A stretch of 64,000 nucleotides of DNA from Bacillota bacterium (GCA_030705955.1 JAUZPL010000004.1:53880-117879), one strand, 5' to 3'. Shown: positions 18,012-31,074, counted from the stretch's first letter. The notes: generated by a model not told the origin, from the letters alone. A program made the numbers and translations.

Positions 18012-18040
18012 TTGAAACTTAAGTTTCCTATTGTTATAAT
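18012..18040 (+). promoter_or_regulatory. SigA-type promoter of lepA
   Basis: TTGAAA, 17-bp spacer, TATAAT; the start codon of lepA is 43 bp downstream. Confidence 0.75.
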
Positions 18041-18082
18041 CAAAAATAGTGTACATGGGCGAGTATAGTAGGAGTGAACGAC

Positions 18083-19921
18083 ATGAACAGAGAAGAAAGA
18101 CAAAAACGTCAAGAAAAAATAAGGAATTTTTCCATTATTGCTCATATTGACCACGGAAAGTCAACCTTGGCTGATAGGATTTTGGAAAAAACGAATGCGC
18201 TCTCATCACGTGAAATGAAGAATCAGCTTTTAGATTCAATGGACCTTGAACGTGAGCGTGGAATTACGATAAAACTAAACGCAGTTCAATTAAAATATAA
18301 AGCAAAAAATGGTGAAGAATATATCTTCCATTTAATCGACACACCAGGGCATGTCGATTTTACTTATGAGGTTTCACGTAGTTTGGCTGCATGCGAAGGG
18401 GCTATTTTAGTTGTGGATGCTGCTCAGGGAATTGAGGCCCAAACACTGGCTAACGTATATCTTGCGTTGGACAATAATTTGGAAATTCTCCCTGTTATTA
18501 ATAAAATTGATTTGCCGAGCGCTGACCCAGAAAGGGTTCGTAATGAAATTGAGGATGTTATTGGTTTAGATGCTTCAGAAGCTGTTCTTGCATCTGCCAA
18601 AGCGGGTATTGGGATTGAGGATATTCTTGAACAAATAGTTGAAAAAATCCCTGCACCAATAGGTGATCCCGAAGCACCGTTAAAAGCTTTGATTTTTGAC
18701 TCTTTATATGATGCTTACCGAGGTGTTGTTGCCTATATCAGGGTTGTTGAAGGCACTGTAAAAGTTGGAGATAAAATTAAAATGATGGCCACTGGAAAGG
18801 AATTCGAAGTAAATGAGGTTGGGGTTTTCACTCCCAAAGCTATTTTATGTGATGAATTAACTGTTGGCGATGTTGGATTTTTATCTGCTTCCATTAAGAA
18901 CGTTGGGGATACCCGTGTTGGGGATACCATTACAAATGCAAAAAAAGGTTCAACTGAGCCGCTCCCAGGCTATCGCAGACTAAATCCAATGGTTTATTGC
19001 GGCCTTTATCCAATTGATACAGCTAAATTTAACGATTTGCGTGAAGCATTAGAAAAGCTCCAGTTAAATGATGCAGCACTCCAATTTGAAGCTGAAACAT
19101 CACAAGCCTTAGGTTTTGGCTTCCGTTGCGGCTTCCTTGGTCTTCTTCATATGGAAATTATACAAGAGCGGATTGAACGCGAATTTAATATTGATTTAAT
19201 TACTACAGCACCAAGTGTTATTTATCATGTCGTGATGACGGATGGATCAGAAATACGTGTTGATAACCCTTCTGATTTGCCAGACTCCCAAAAAATTGAG
19301 CGTGTTGAAGAGCCTTATGTAAAGGCAACTATGATGGCCCCAAATGATTATGTAGGTGCGATTATGGAGCTATGCCAACAAAAACGTGGTAGCTTTATTG
19401 ATATGCAGTATTTAAGTGAAAACCGTGTGACAATCGTTTATGATATACCTTTAGCAGAAATTGTTTATGATTTCTTTGATCAATTGAAATCTAGTACAAA
19501 GGGTTATGCTTCGTTTGATTATGAATTAATAGGGTACAAGCCGTCGGCATTAGTAAAAATGGATATTTTATTGAATGCAGAAAATGTAGATGCCCTCAGC
19601 TTTATTGTTCATAGAGATTTCGCTTACGAGCGTGGGAAAATCATTGTTGAAAAATTAAAGGAATTAATTCCTAGACAACAATTTGAAGTGCCCATTCAAG
19701 CAGCAATAGGTCAAAAAATAGTAGCACGTTCTACAATAAAAGCAATGCGTAAAAATGTTTTAGCGAAATGTTATGGCGGAGATATTTCTCGTAAACGAAA
19801 GCTATTGGAAAAGCAAAAAGAAGGTAAAAAGCGGATGAAGCAGGTTGGTTCTGTTGAAGTTCCACAAGAAGCCTTTATGGCTGTATTAAAAATGGATGAT
19901 AGCAATCAAAAGAAATCATGA
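18083..19921 (+). CDS. lepA: Elongation factor 4 (LepA)
   Basis: Ribosome-associated GTPase, 612 aa, the exact B. subtilis length. P-loop AHIDHGKST near residues 20-28, DTPGH (G3) and NKID (G4) are present, followed by EF-G-like domains and the LepA-specific C-terminal part. The ATG at 18083 has AGGAGTGA eight bases upstream; a GTG three codons earlier overlaps it. Confidence 0.97.
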   Translation: MNREERQKRQEKIRNFSIIAHIDHGKSTLADRILEKTNALSSREMKNQLLDSMDLERERGITIKLNAVQLKYKAKNGEEYIFHLIDTPGHVDFTYEVSRSLAACEGAILVVDAAQGIEAQTLANVYLALDNNLEILPVINKIDLPSADPERVRNEIEDVIGLDASEAVLASAKAGIGIEDILEQIVEKIPAPIGDPEAPLKALIFDSLYDAYRGVVAYIRVVEGTVKVGDKIKMMATGKEFEVNEVGVFTPKAILCDELTVGDVGFLSASIKNVGDTRVGDTITNAKKGSTEPLPGYRRLNPMVYCGLYPIDTAKFNDLREALEKLQLNDAALQFEAETSQALGFGFRCGFLGLLHMEIIQERIEREFNIDLITTAPSVIYHVVMTDGSEIRVDNPSDLPDSQKIERVEEPYVKATMMAPNDYVGAIMELCQQKRGSFIDMQYLSENRVTIVYDIPLAEIVYDFFDQLKSSTKGYASFDYELIGYKPSALVKMDILLNAENVDALSFIVHRDFAYERGKIIVEKLKELIPRQQFEVPIQAAIGQKIVARSTIKAMRKNVLAKCYGGDISRKRKLLEKQKEGKKRMKQVGSVEVPQEAFMAVLKMDDSNQKKS

Positions 19922-19927
19922 TGATAG

Positions 19928-19974
19928 GAGGTTAGTGATCCCGGAGAAATAGAGGGGATTCTAGCCTCTTTTTT
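19928..19974 (+). terminator. Terminator of lepA
   Basis: GAGGtTAGtgATCCC / GGGATtCTAgCCTC stem followed by TTTTTT. Confidence 0.85.
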
Positions 19975-20005
19975 AGAGTTAGAAAAAAAATTCGAGGTGA
20001 AAGAA

Positions 20006-21151
20006 ATGATCAAAGCTGCCTATATTCATATTCCATTTTGTGAACATATTTGTTATTACTGTGATTTTAATAAATTTTATCTTGAAGGGCAGCCGGTTGA
20101 AGAATATCTTGATTCATTGGGGAAGGAAATGCAACTAACCTTCATGCAAGTTCCGACCAACGAGTTGAAAACAATTTTTATTGGTGGTGGGACTCCAACA
20201 GCATTAAATGTGAAACAACTAGAAAAACTTTGTGAGAAAATCCATCAATTTTTACCCCAGGATAAATTAATTGAATTTACATTTGAGGCTAATCCTGGTG
20301 ACCTAACAAAGGAAAAATTGCATATCTTAAAAGCGGCTGGGGTAAATCGTATTAGTTTGGGTGTTCAGAGCTTTAGTGAGGAATTATTAAAAAGGATAGG
20401 TAGAGCCCATAATGTAGAAGATGTCTATACATCAATTCAAAATATTAAAGAGACAGGTTTTCAAAATATTAGTATTGATTTAATATTCAGTTTACCAGGG
20501 CAAACCATGACAGATTTCAAAGATACTTTAATAAAAGCTTTTGCACTTGAACTTCCGCATTATTCTGGTTATTCCCTTATTATTGAGCCTAAAACGGTTT
20601 TTTATAATTTATTTAAAAAAGGAAAGCTTCCATCTCCAGGAGAAGATGTAGAAGCAGAAATGTATGAAATTTTAATGGGAGAGATGGAAAAACACGGTTA
20701 CAAACAATATGAAATAAGTAATTTTGCAAAGCCTGGTTATGAATCCTTGCATAATCTTACTTATTGGAATAACGACTTTTATTATGGATTTGGAGCAGGT
20801 GCCCATAGTTATATAAATGGAAATCGACGTTCAAATATAGGTCCGTTGAAAAAGTATATACAAACAATTGAAGATGGAAGTCTCCCAATATTGGAAGAAC
20901 ACAAGGTAACACTGGTGGAACAAATGGAAGAAGAAATGTTTCTTGGATTACGTAAAACAGAAGGGGTTTCAATCCAGCAATTTTTGCGTAAATTTGAACG
21001 GGACCCACTAAAGATTTTTAAGAATGAACTTGAAGACTTAACACGCAAAAATATGCTAACAATAAATGAAAAAAAAATCTTTTTAACAAAAAAAGGAAAA
21101 TTACTTGGTAATGAAGTATTTCAGTCCTTTTTAGGTGTATGTAATGATTGA
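20006..21151 (+). CDS. hemW: Radical SAM heme chaperone HemW
   Basis: 381 aa. The radical SAM cysteines Cys12, Cys16 and Cys19 (CEHICYYC) and the GGGTPT motif are present. Earlier called oxygen-independent coproporphyrinogen III oxidase, but this branch is thought to insert heme. The ATG at 20006 follows CGAGGTGA. It lies directly upstream of the hrcA promoter, whose -35 box overlaps its stop codon. Confidence 0.95.
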   Translation: MIKAAYIHIPFCEHICYYCDFNKFYLEGQPVEEYLDSLGKEMQLTFMQVPTNELKTIFIGGGTPTALNVKQLEKLCEKIHQFLPQDKLIEFTFEANPGDLTKEKLHILKAAGVNRISLGVQSFSEELLKRIGRAHNVEDVYTSIQNIKETGFQNISIDLIFSLPGQTMTDFKDTLIKAFALELPHYSGYSLIIEPKTVFYNLFKKGKLPSPGEDVEAEMYEILMGEMEKHGYKQYEISNFAKPGYESLHNLTYWNNDFYYGFGAGAHSYINGNRRSNIGPLKKYIQTIEDGSLPILEEHKVTLVEQMEEEMFLGLRKTEGVSIQQFLRKFERDPLKIFKNELEDLTRKNMLTINEKKIFLTKKGKLLGNEVFQSFLGVCND

Positions 21152-21176
21152 CATAGGCAACCTATTTTGATAATTT
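21148..21176 (+). promoter_or_regulatory. SigA promoter of the hrcA operon
   Basis: TTGACA, 17-bp spacer, TAATTT. The -35 overlaps the hemW stop codon and the CIRCE operator begins 11 bp after the -10. Confidence 0.8.
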
Positions 21177-21186
21177 ATTAATAGAT

Positions 21187-21213
21187 TTAGCACTCGACAA
21201 TGATGAGTGCTAA
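21187..21213 (+). promoter_or_regulatory. CIRCE operator (HrcA binding site)
   Basis: Perfect TTAGCACTC-N9-GAGTGCTAA inverted repeat between promoter and hrcA start. HrcA binds it and represses the chaperone operon until heat shock. Confidence 0.98.
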
Positions 21214-21228
21214 CAGAGGTGATAAATC

Positions 21229-22260
21229 TTGTTAACAGATCGCCAGTTACTCATTTTACAGGTTATTGTTGATGACTTTATTCGCTCTGCTCAACCTGTT
21301 GGCTCGAGAAGTTTGTCGAAAAAGAAGGAAATATCCTTTAGCTCAGCAACAATCCGTAATGAAATGGCGGATTTGGAGGAGCTTGGTTTTATCGAAAAGA
21401 CACATACCTCCTCGGGAAGGGTTCCATCAGAAAGTGGATATCGTTACTATGTTGATCATTTACTTGCACCTCAAGTGTTAAATCAACAAGAAATAGCCGT
21501 TTTGAAATCTGTTTTTGCTGAGAAAATTTTTGAATTTGAAAAAATTATTCAAAAATCTGCAAAAATATTATCGGAACTTACGAATTATACATCTATTGTT
21601 TTAGGCCCTGCAGTTAGTATAAACAAGCTAAAGAGGATCCAAATTATTCCTTTAAATAGAGAAACTGCTACTGCTATCTTTGTAACAGATACAGGGCATG
21701 TTGAAAATCGTACCTTTCATTTGCCCGCTTCAATAGATGCAAGTGAATTAGAAAAAACGGTAAACATTCTAAATGAACGCTTGTTGGATGTTCCACTGGA
21801 CGAATTAAATAATAAAATATACAAGGAAGTGGCTTCACTTCTCCGTCAACATATCGAAAATGTTGATTTAATGATGTATACGATAGCAGAAACCTTTAAA
21901 ATGCCAATTAATGAGAAACTATTCTTTGGTGGAAAAACGAATATATTAAGCCAGCCTGAATTCCATGATGTCAAAAAAATTCGAGCACTATTAAATATGA
22001 TCGAACAAGAGGAAAGAGTTTCGGAGTTAATAAGAAAGAATTCTGCAGGAATTCATGTGAAAATCGGCCGTGAAAATCAAAATGTTGCGATGGAAGATTG
22101 TAGTTTAATTACTGCAACCTATTCTATTGGGACTGAAAAGTTAGGAACAATTGCAATTTTAGGACCAACAAGAATGGAGTATTCACGAGTGATTAGTCTG
22201 TTGCAATTTTTAAGTAAGGATTTATCTACTGTGTTAACAAAACTGTATCAAAATATATAG
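21229..22260 (+). CDS. hrcA: Heat-inducible transcription repressor HrcA
   Basis: 343 aa, equal to B. subtilis HrcA. N-terminal winged helix ([26 protein letters not shown]...[18 protein letters not shown]), then the GAF-like HrcA domain. TTG start with AGAGGTGAT upstream. It represses its own operon through the CIRCE site 16 bp upstream. Confidence 0.97.
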   Translation: MLTDRQLLILQVIVDDFIRSAQPVGSRSLSKKKEISFSSATIRNEMADLEELGFIEKTHTSSGRVPSESGYRYYVDHLLAPQVLNQQEIAVLKSVFAEKIFEFEKIIQKSAKILSELTNYTSIVLGPAVSINKLKRIQIIPLNRETATAIFVTDTGHVENRTFHLPASIDASELEKTVNILNERLLDVPLDELNNKIYKEVASLLRQHIENVDLMMYTIAETFKMPINEKLFFGGKTNILSQPEFHDVKKIRALLNMIEQEERVSELIRKNSAGIHVKIGRENQNVAMEDCSLITATYSIGTEKLGTIAILGPTRMEYSRVISLLQFLSKDLSTVLTKLYQNI

Positions 22261-22342
22261 TGATGGAGATATTGATAAGGGTGTTCGCCTTTTGACATCC
22301 TTATCATATGAAAGACATGAGCTTTTAAGGGAGGTGAGTAAG

Positions 22343-22939
22343 TTGACAGTCGAAAAAAGTAATACTGCAAATGAAGAATTAGAAACTAATCCTAATGTTG
22401 AACTTACCGAAGAAGAAAAGGTGGAAACAGTATTTGCTGAAGAAACGGATGTAAATCAGGAGAATCCTCATGATGAAAATCAATTGCTTCAAGAGAAAAC
22501 GATAGAATTAGAAAAAAAGATTGAGGAAATGGATAATCGTTACCTACGTCTACAGGCTGACTTTGATAATTTCCGTCGCCGCAGTCGTATTGAGGCTGAA
22601 GCAAGTGAAAAATATAGAGCTCAAAAATTAATTACAGATATTTTACCTGCTATTGACAATTTTGAAAGAGCACTAAAAGTAGAAACAGAGAATGACCAAA
22701 CAAAATCCTTATTACAAGGGATGGAAATGGTTTATCGAATTCTTTTAGATGCTTTGAAAAAAGAAGGGTTAGAGCCAATTGAGGCTGTTGGGAAAGAATT
22801 TGACCCACATCTTCACCAAGCAGTTATGCAAGGAGAAGATGTAAATTATGATTCAAATGTTGTAATTGATGAATTCCAAAAGGGCTATATGATAAAGGAT
22901 CGTGTAATACGTCCTTCAATGGTGAAAGTCAATCAGTAA
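22343..22939 (+). CDS. grpE: Nucleotide exchange factor GrpE
   Basis: 198 aa. Acidic N-terminal tail, long coiled coil ([19 protein letters not shown]), and the GrpE signature in the C-terminal beta domain ([14 protein letters not shown]). It releases ADP from DnaK. The TTG at 22343 is chosen because GGGAGGTGA lies 6 bases upstream; an in-frame ATG 17 codons earlier has no site and reads through that Shine-Dalgarno. Confidence 0.95.
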   Translation: MTVEKSNTANEELETNPNVELTEEEKVETVFAEETDVNQENPHDENQLLQEKTIELEKKIEEMDNRYLRLQADFDNFRRRSRIEAEASEKYRAQKLITDILPAIDNFERALKVETENDQTKSLLQGMEMVYRILLDALKKEGLEPIEAVGKEFDPHLHQAVMQGEDVNYDSNVVIDEFQKGYMIKDRVIRPSMVKVNQ

Positions 22940-22968
22940 TTACATATTAGAAAAATCGGGAGGAATAG

Positions 22969-24801
<1,833 letters not shown>

Positions 24802-24810
24802 TTTTATCGT

Positions 24811-24851
24811 AAAAAAGGTCAAAGTCAGTCTATCGGGCTTTGGCTTTTTTC
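24811..24851 (+). terminator. Terminator after dnaK
   Basis: AAAGGTCAAAGTC pairs with GGCTTTGGCTTTT through 13 bp including several G-T pairs, then a T-run. Confidence 0.75.
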
Positions 24852-24938
24852 TTCTGTATATCGAACATATTTTAATTGCAATTCATAATATTACAGTGTT
24901 AAAATAATCTTTATGTGACAGATTCGGGAGTGGTAATC

Positions 24939-26072
24939 GTGAGTAAGCGGGATTACTATGAAGTACTTGGTGTAGATAAAAGTGCTTCAAAGGATGACAT
25001 AAAAAAGGCATATCGAAAGCTTTCAAAAATGTATCATCCTGATATTAATAAAGAGCAGGATGCAGCAGAAAAATTTAAAGAAGTAAAAGAAGCCTATGAG
25101 AACCTTAGTGATGATCAAAAAAGGGCTCATTATGATCAGTTCGGCCATACAGATCCAAATCAGGGATTTGGTGGTTTTGGTGGGGGAGCTGATTTTGGCG
25201 GTTTTGGTGGTTTTGAGGATATTTTTAATACGTTTTTTGGTGGAGGCTCTACAAGAAGACGCGATCCTAATGCCCCAAGACAGGGTGCTGACCTTCAATA
25301 TACAATGACCTTATCCTTTGAAGAGGCTGCATTTGGAAAGGAAACAGATGTTGAAATTCCACGTGAAGAAACATGTACAACATGTAATGGGTCTGGAGCG
25401 AAACCTGATACAACGCCAGAAACATGTCAGCACTGTCATGGAACAGGTCAGCTAAATATTGAGCAAAATACACCATTTGGTAGAATCGTTAATCGGAAGG
25501 TTTGTCACTACTGTAATGGTACTGGCAAGGAAATTAAACATAAATGTTCCACTTGCGGCGGATCTGGTAAAGTAAAAAAACGCCGGAAAATCCATGTGAA
25601 AATCCCTGCGGGAATTGATGATGGACAGCAAATTCGAATGAGCGGACAAGGTGAAGCGGGGATAAATGGTGGTCCTGCCGGAGACTTATATGTTGTTTTC
25701 CATGTCCGTGAACATGAATTTTTTGAAAGGGATGGCGATGATATTTACTGTGAAATGCCCATTACCTTTGTTCAAGCTACACTAGGAGATGAAATTGAGG
25801 TTCCAACCATTCATGGTAAAGTGAAACTGAAAATTCCTGCTGGCACACAAACAGGGACAAAATTCCGTCTAAAAGGGAAAGGCGTGCCAAATGTACGCGG
25901 TTATGGTGTTGGGGATCAGCATATACTTGTTCGAATCCTAACGCCAACAAAGCTCTCTGATAAACAAAAACAGCTTCTTCGTGAATTTGGCGAAATAAGT
26001 GGTTCTGCCCCAATTGGGGACCATGAAAAAAGCTTTTTCTCAAAAGTAAAAAGAGCCTTCAAGGGCGAGTAA
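24939..26072 (+). CDS. dnaJ: Molecular chaperone DnaJ (Hsp40)
   Basis: 377 aa. J domain with His33-Pro34-Asp35, a Gly/Phe-rich linker, four zinc motifs ([32 protein letters not shown]) and the C-terminal substrate domain. GTG start at 24939 with GGGAG 8 bases upstream; an in-frame upstream ACG/ATG context has no site. Next gene prmA starts 18 bp later. Confidence 0.97.
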   Translation: MSKRDYYEVLGVDKSASKDDIKKAYRKLSKMYHPDINKEQDAAEKFKEVKEAYENLSDDQKRAHYDQFGHTDPNQGFGGFGGGADFGGFGGFEDIFNTFFGGGSTRRRDPNAPRQGADLQYTMTLSFEEAAFGKETDVEIPREETCTTCNGSGAKPDTTPETCQHCHGTGQLNIEQNTPFGRIVNRKVCHYCNGTGKEIKHKCSTCGGSGKVKKRRKIHVKIPAGIDDGQQIRMSGQGEAGINGGPAGDLYVVFHVREHEFFERDGDDIYCEMPITFVQATLGDEIEVPTIHGKVKLKIPAGTQTGTKFRLKGKGVPNVRGYGVGDQHILVRILTPTKLSDKQKQLLREFGEISGSAPIGDHEKSFFSKVKRAFKGE

Positions 26073-26090
26073 GGATTGGAGTTGGTAGAA

Positions 26091-27032
26091 ATGAAATGGT
26101 CTGAAATTAGTATTCACACTACAAATGAAGCGATTGAACCGATTTCGCATATATTGCATGAAGCAGGAGCGAGTGGTGTAGTTATTGAAGACCCATTTGA
26201 GCTTACAAAAGAAAGAGAAGATCTGTTTGGGGAAATCTACCAACTCAATCCAGATGATTACCCTGAGGAAGGGGTAATTGTAAAAGCTTATCTTCCTGTC
26301 AATAGTTTTTTGGGAGAAACAGTTGAAGCCATTAAAGAATCCATTAACAATTTGATTATTTATAATATTGATATTGGAATAAATAAAGTTACTATTAGTG
26401 AAGTAAATGAAGAAGAGTGGGCAACTGCTTGGAAAAAATATTATAATCCTGTAAAAATATCAGAAAAATTCACCATTGTTCCCACATGGGAGGAGTACAC
26501 CCCTGTAAGCAGTGATGAATGCATTATTGAATTAGATCCAGGTATGGCATTTGGAACTGGAACTCATCCTACGACAGTTATGTGCATACAAGCCCTCGAG
26601 AGAACGGTAAAGGATGGGGACAAGGTCATCGATGTTGGAACAGGGTCGGGAGTATTAAGTATTGCTAGTGCTATGCTCGGAGCAAAGCATATAAGGGCAT
26701 TTGACCTTGATGTAGTTGCTGTGACTACTGCAAGATTGAACATCAAGTTGAATAAAGTAAGTGAGATTGTTGAAATTTCGCAAAACAACTTATTAGATGG
26801 TGTCACAGAGAATTCAGCAGATGTAGTAGTAGCCAATATTCTTGCGGAGGTTATTCTTAGGTTTACTAAAGATGTGGCCCAGGTTGTAAAGCCAGAAGGA
26901 TATTTTATCGCATCTGGAATCATACAACAGAAAAAAGAACAAGTTAAAGAAGCATTAGTTGAAGTAGGATTTGAAATTTCCGAAACCATCCTAATGGAGG
27001 ATTGGGTAGCCATTATTGCTAAGAAAAAATAA
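26091..27032 (+). CDS. prmA: Ribosomal protein L11 methyltransferase
   Basis: It trimethylates ribosomal protein L11. SAM motif I is [12 protein letters not shown] and the NPPY-like motif is VVANILAEV. 313 aa, B. subtilis 311. ATG 26091 ([14 protein letters not shown]) is supported by family N-termini; the upstream TTG at 26076 overlaps the likely site TTGGAG. Confidence 0.96.
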   Translation: MKWSEISIHTTNEAIEPISHILHEAGASGVVIEDPFELTKEREDLFGEIYQLNPDDYPEEGVIVKAYLPVNSFLGETVEAIKESINNLIIYNIDIGINKVTISEVNEEEWATAWKKYYNPVKISEKFTIVPTWEEYTPVSSDECIIELDPGMAFGTGTHPTTVMCIQALERTVKDGDKVIDVGTGSGVLSIASAMLGAKHIRAFDLDVVAVTTARLNIKLNKVSEIVEISQNNLLDGVTENSADVVVANILAEVILRFTKDVAQVVKPEGYFIASGIIQQKKEQVKEALVEVGFEISETILMEDWVAIIAKKK

Positions 27033-27044
27033 CCTGTTCGATTC

Positions 27045-27074
27045 AAGGGGTCTAGCCATAATAGACTCCTTTTT
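27045..27074 (+). terminator. Terminator after prmA
   Basis: AAGGgGTCTA/TAGACtCCTT stem with 7-nt loop and TTTTTC. Confidence 0.8.
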
Positions 27075-27137
27075 CTTTATTAATGCTTTTCTTTTTAGTA
27101 AAATTAAGAGTAATCTGTTTTAAAGAGGGTGCCTTAT

Positions 27138-27887
27138 GTGCAACGCTACTTTGTAAAAAATCTAGCAATTGAAAATCAATTTATTATAGATGAAGAAGAT
27201 CGTCATCATATCGTAAAAGTGATGAGGATGGATGTAGGCGGTAGAATAATCTGTGCAGATCCTAGCGGTAAGGTCGCAGAATGTGAAATTGAGGAGATTA
27301 CCGATGAATCGGTTATTGTTCACATAGTACAATGGAAGAATGAGAATTCTGAACTTCCAATCTATATTACCATTGCTAGTGGCCTTCCCAAAGGGGATAA
27401 GCTGGAATGGATTATTCAAAAAGGGACTGAATTAGGGGCATCACAATTCCTGCCTTTTACAGCTGTTCGATCTGTTGTGAAATGGGATGAAAAAAAAGCT
27501 GCGAAAAAAGTTGAACGATGGCAAAAGATTGCTAAAGAGGCTGCAGAGCAGTCTCATCGGTCAATCGTTCCTGAAGTTTTCAGCCCCCAATCGCTCAAAT
27601 CTTTGCTAGAAAAAAGTAAAAATTATGACTATAAGGTTGTGGCTTTTGAAGAAGAAAGTAGAAGTGGTGAGGCATCGGTTTTCTCTTCTACACTTCATAA
27701 AATGAATAAAGGGGATTCCCTCCTTTTGCTTTTTGGGCCAGAAGGAGGGTTAGCAAAAGAGGAAATTAAACTCTTAAATGAATACGGCTTTGCTTTATGT
27801 GGATTAGGGCCGCGGATTTTAAGAACGGAAACCGCGCCATTATATGCATTATCAGCGGCTTCCTATCATTTTGAACTAATGGGGTGA
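27138..27887 (+). CDS. rsmE: 16S rRNA (uracil-1498-N3)-methyltransferase
   Basis: SPOUT-fold RNA methyltransferase, 249 aa. Conserved ASGLPKGDKLEWIIQKGTEL, FGPEGGL and LRTETAPLYALSA are present; the last two form the knotted SAM site. GTG at 27138 gives QRYFVKN as the family N-terminus and has AAAGAGGG 8 bases upstream. Seven bases separate it from mtaB. Confidence 0.95.
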   Translation: MQRYFVKNLAIENQFIIDEEDRHHIVKVMRMDVGGRIICADPSGKVAECEIEEITDESVIVHIVQWKNENSELPIYITIASGLPKGDKLEWIIQKGTELGASQFLPFTAVRSVVKWDEKKAAKKVERWQKIAKEAAEQSHRSIVPEVFSPQSLKSLLEKSKNYDYKVVAFEEESRSGEASVFSSTLHKMNKGDSLLLLFGPEGGLAKEEIKLLNEYGFALCGLGPRILRTETAPLYALSAASYHFELMG

Positions 27888-27894
27888 ATCTATT

Positions 27895-29244
27895 ATGCCA
27901 ACAGTCGCGTTTCATACTCTTGGATGTAAAGTAAATCATTATGAAACTGAAGCAATCTGGCAATTATTTAAGCAAGAAGGTTACGAACGGGTTGACTTTG
28001 AATCCATGTCAGAAGTTTATATTATTAATACTTGCACTGTAACAAATACCGGGGATAAAAAAAGTCGGCAGGTAATTAGACGTGCGGTAAGGAAAAATCC
28101 AGATGCTGTTATATGTGTAACAGGATGCTATGCTCAAACTTCTCCTGCTGAAGTTATGGCTATTCCTGGAGTTGATATTGTTGTAGGAACACAGGACCGT
28201 ATTAAAATGCTTGAATACATTGAGCAATATAAACAGGAACGGCAGCCGATTAATGGCGTACGCAATATCATGAAAAATCGTGTTTACGAAGAACTTGATG
28301 TACCTTCCTTTACTGATAGAACCCGTGCATCCTTAAAAATTCAAGAAGGCTGTAATAACTTTTGTACATTTTGTATTATACCTTGGGCTCGCGGCTTAAT
28401 GCGTTCTCGTGATCCTAAAGAAGTTGTACATCAAGCACAACAATTAGTCGATGCAGGCTATAAAGAAATTGTTCTAACCGGTATCCATACTGGCGGCTAT
28501 GGAGAGGACATGAAAGACTACAATTTGGCGATGCTTCTCCGCGACTTGGAGTCAGGTGTAAAGGGGCTTAAACGTCTTCGTATTTCATCCATTGAAGCAA
28601 GCCAAATTACTGATGAAGTCATTGATGTGATAAAACATTCTTCTATCATTGTTCGCCATTTGCATATTCCTATCCAATCTGGCTCTAATTCTGTTTTGAA
28701 GAGAATGCGCCGTAAATATACGATGGAGTTTTTTGCTGATCGATTACAAAGGTTGAAAGAGGTCCTTCCTGGTCTGGCCGTTACTTCTGATGTTATTGTT
28801 GGATTCCCTGGAGAAACAGAAGAAGAATTTATGGAAACATATAATTTCATAAAAGAACATAAATTTTCTGAGCTCCATGTATTCCCTTATTCAAAGCGTA
28901 CAGGGACACCAGCTGCAAGAATGGAAGACCAAATTGATGAAGATGTAAAGAATGAAAGAGTACACCGCTTAATTACATTGTCAGATCAACTTGCAAAGGA
29001 ATATGCTTCCCAATTTGAAGGAGAAGTGTTAGAAATCATTCCTGAAAATCATGTGATTGATTCTCCTGAAAATGAACTTATTGAGGGATATACAGATAAC
29101 TATTTGAAGGTAGTTCTTCCAGCTGATGAAAAAATGATAGGAAAACTAGTAAAAGTACAAATCACCAAGTCCGGATATCCATTTAATGAGGGTAAATTTA
29201 TTCAATTTGTTGATGATGAGGTTGAAAAGAAAGCCGTAGTCTAA
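27895..29244 (+). CDS. mtaB: tRNA t6A37 methylthiotransferase MtaB
   Basis: Converts t6A37 to ms2t6A37 in ANN-decoding tRNAs. N-terminal MTTase domain with cysteines in HTLGCKVN, NTCTVTN and VTGCYAQ; radical SAM cluster CNNFCTFC; C-terminal TRAM-like domain. 449 aa (family about 450). Short spacing suggests cotranscription with rsmE. Confidence 0.96.
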   Translation: MPTVAFHTLGCKVNHYETEAIWQLFKQEGYERVDFESMSEVYIINTCTVTNTGDKKSRQVIRRAVRKNPDAVICVTGCYAQTSPAEVMAIPGVDIVVGTQDRIKMLEYIEQYKQERQPINGVRNIMKNRVYEELDVPSFTDRTRASLKIQEGCNNFCTFCIIPWARGLMRSRDPKEVVHQAQQLVDAGYKEIVLTGIHTGGYGEDMKDYNLAMLLRDLESGVKGLKRLRISSIEASQITDEVIDVIKHSSIIVRHLHIPIQSGSNSVLKRMRRKYTMEFFADRLQRLKEVLPGLAVTSDVIVGFPGETEEEFMETYNFIKEHKFSELHVFPYSKRTGTPAARMEDQIDEDVKNERVHRLITLSDQLAKEYASQFEGEVLEIIPENHVIDSPENELIEGYTDNYLKVVLPADEKMIGKLVKVQITKSGYPFNEGKFIQFVDDEVEKKAVV

Positions 29245-29255
29245 CTTTCATAGAT

Positions 29256-29286
29256 AAAAAATAGACGGGAATCCCGTCTATTTTTT
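29256..29286. terminator. Bidirectional terminator, mtaB and cotransporter gene
   Basis: AATAGACGGG-AAT-CCCGTCTATT flanked by A-run and T-run. It overlaps the stop codon of the minus-strand gene. Confidence 0.9.
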
Positions 29287-30198
29287 ATGTAAATACAAAA
29301 TCATTTTTCCGAATTTTGCGGCAAATGGTAAGACCAAAAGTGAGGATGTAACATTGAAAATGACACTAATATGGGCTAATTGTACATCTTTTTGTTTTGC
29401 TAAATAGGGAGAAAAGTGAACAAGTGTTGGAATTAGCGGAATAAAAAGCATAACACCAAAAACGTTAAGCCAAACATGTGCATAGGCTGCTAGTTTAGCT
29501 TCCTGTCCACCTCCGATTGCTGCAATAATAGCGGTGATACATGTCCCTATATTTGCCCCCAGCATAATCGCAATTCCAGCATTTAGCTGCAACAGGCCAG
29601 CTGTTAAAAAACCCATGGCAATACCCGTCATAGCCGTACTCGATTGAATGATGGAAGTGAGAATTGCTCCAGTAATGAGACTAAAGAAAATACTGTCATT
29701 TAGTGATAATAATGAATGCTTTACAAATGGGACTGAAGTTAATGGGTGTGCTAAAACTTCAAACCCCTTCATTGCCGTAAAGACTGAAGCTATCCCAAAA
29801 ATGAGCAATCCAATACTTCTTGCCTTTCTACCTTTTACCAATATAAGAGAAGCCCCAATAATTGCAAGAGGTACAATGGCTGGATCCACGTTAAAGGTGA
29901 TAATTTCCGTTTTAAAGGTGGTTCCGATATTTGTACCAAGAATAATTCCAATTGATTGAGGGAATGTCATCATTTTACTGGAAATTAATCCAATCGTAAT
30001 AACCATAACAGCCGTACTGCTTTGCAAAAGAGCAGTTATAAACGTTCCTGTCAGCATACCCTTAAATGGTGTACTTGTCACCTTTATAAGCCAGTTTTTC
30101 AGTTTATGTGCAGATAAGTTAAACAAACCGGTCCGAATCACATTCATTCCAAAAATAAAAAGTAAAATACACACTATAAATAATAATAGATAAAGCAT
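29278..30198 (-). CDS. Na/Pi cotransporter family protein (YqeW-like)
   Basis: Membrane protein of 306 aa with about eight to nine hydrophobic segments. Two internally repeated QSSTA motifs (ALLQSSTAVMVITIG and SIIQSSTAMTGIAMG) and GANIGT motifs are typical of the Na/Pi cotransporter family. It lacks a C-terminal PhoU-like domain. The B. subtilis gene at this place is yqeW. Substrate is presumably phosphate or another anion; not demonstrated. Confidence 0.9.
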   Translation of the reverse strand: MLYLLLFIVCILLFIFGMNVIRTGLFNLSAHKLKNWLIKVTSTPFKGMLTGTFITALLQSSTAVMVITIGLISSKMMTFPQSIGIILGTNIGTTFKTEIITFNVDPAIVPLAIIGASLILVKGRKARSIGLLIFGIASVFTAMKGFEVLAHPLTSVPFVKHSLLSLNDSIFFSLITGAILTSIIQSSTAMTGIAMGFLTAGLLQLNAGIAIMLGANIGTCITAIIAAIGGGQEAKLAAYAHVWLNVFGVMLFIPLIPTLVHFSPYLAKQKDVQLAHISVIFNVTSSLLVLPFAAKFGKMILYLHKK

Positions 30199-30307
30199 GT
30201 CTCATGTCCTCCCTTCTTCATTCTATTGTCCAAAATGGATAGTCATGCTAGGAAAAAGAAAGATATAAATAAAAAAGAATGCTTTATTCTTGATATTTTA
30301 ATTACTG

Positions 30308-30336
30308 TTGACCTTGAAACAAGGTTATATTATAAT
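30308..30336 (+). promoter_or_regulatory. SigA promoter of rpsU-yqeY
   Basis: TTGACC, 17-bp spacer, TATAAT, with the rpsU start 56 bp downstream. Confidence 0.8.
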
Positions 30337-30391
30337 TGCTAGGTACATGGATTGATGTAAGTGTGTTGTGTTTCGGAGGGAGGGAAAGAGA

Positions 30392-30565
30392 ATGTCTAAA
30401 ACCGTCGTTCGTAAAAACGAATCGCTTGAAGATGCTCTTCGTCGCTTTAAACGTTCAGTATCTAAAACTGGAACTTTGCAAGAGGCAAGAAAGCGCGAAT
30501 TCTACGAAAAACCTAGTGTAAGACGTAAGAAAAAGTCTGAAGCTGCAAGAAAACGTAAGTTTTAA
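30392..30565 (+). CDS. rpsU: 30S ribosomal protein S21
   Basis: 57-aa very basic protein ([21 protein letters not shown]), identical in length to B. subtilis S21. ATG 30392 follows GGAGGGAGGG; the frame is open upstream but without a better start. 19 bp before yqeY. Confidence 0.97.
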   Translation: MSKTVVRKNESLEDALRRFKRSVSKTGTLQEARKREFYEKPSVRRKKKSEAARKRKF

Positions 30566-30584
30566 GAGAGGGTGTATGTAACAC

Positions 30585-31031
30585 ATGAGTCTTCTCGAGC
30601 GTTTAAATAATGACATGAAACAAGCGATGAAAAACAAGGAAAAAGACAAACTTTCTGTTATTAGGATGATAAAGTCCTCATTGCAAAATGAGTCAATTAA
30701 GCTTGGAACAAAAGAGCTTTCCGAAACAGAAGAGTTAACGGTCCTTTCTCGCGAATTAAAACAACGCAAAGACTCCCTCCATGAATTTGTAAAGGCGGGT
30801 CGTGATGACCTTGCTGAAAAAGTACGTATAGAGTTGACTGTAGTCGAACTGTACATGCCTAAACAACTTTCAGAAGATGAGTTGACTGAAATTATAAAAG
30901 AAACGATTTCTGAAATAGGTGCAAATTCAAAAGCGGATATGGGAAAAGTGATGTCTGCTATAATGCCGAAAGTAAAAGGCAAAGCAGATGGATCACTTGT
31001 TAATAAACTTGTACAACAACACCTTCCATAA
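30585..31031 (+). CDS. yqeY: GatB/YqeY domain-containing protein
   Basis: 148 aa, the free-standing version of the helical C-terminal domain of the GatB amidotransferase subunit. Typical sequence [18 protein letters not shown] and [20 protein letters not shown]. May bind tRNA, but its function alone is unknown. AGAGAGGGTG precedes the ATG. Confidence 0.94.
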   Translation: MSLLERLNNDMKQAMKNKEKDKLSVIRMIKSSLQNESIKLGTKELSETEELTVLSRELKQRKDSLHEFVKAGRDDLAEKVRIELTVVELYMPKQLSEDELTEIIKETISEIGANSKADMGKVMSAIMPKVKGKADGSLVNKLVQQHLP

Positions 31032-31043
31032 ATATCTGATACT

Positions 31044-31074
31044 AAAAGCCGTAAGCAGAATGCTTACGGCTTTT
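31044..31074 (+). terminator. Terminator of rpsU-yqeY
   Basis: AAAAGCCGTAAGC/GCTTACGGCTTTT with 5-nt loop. Confidence 0.9.

Noticed and set aside
26564..27046. 160-aa open frame on the minus strand
   Set aside because: Antisense to prmA, no family pattern and no start signal.
30455..30982. 175-aa open frame on the minus strand
   Set aside because: Antisense to rpsU and yqeY; Ser/Phe-rich shadow.
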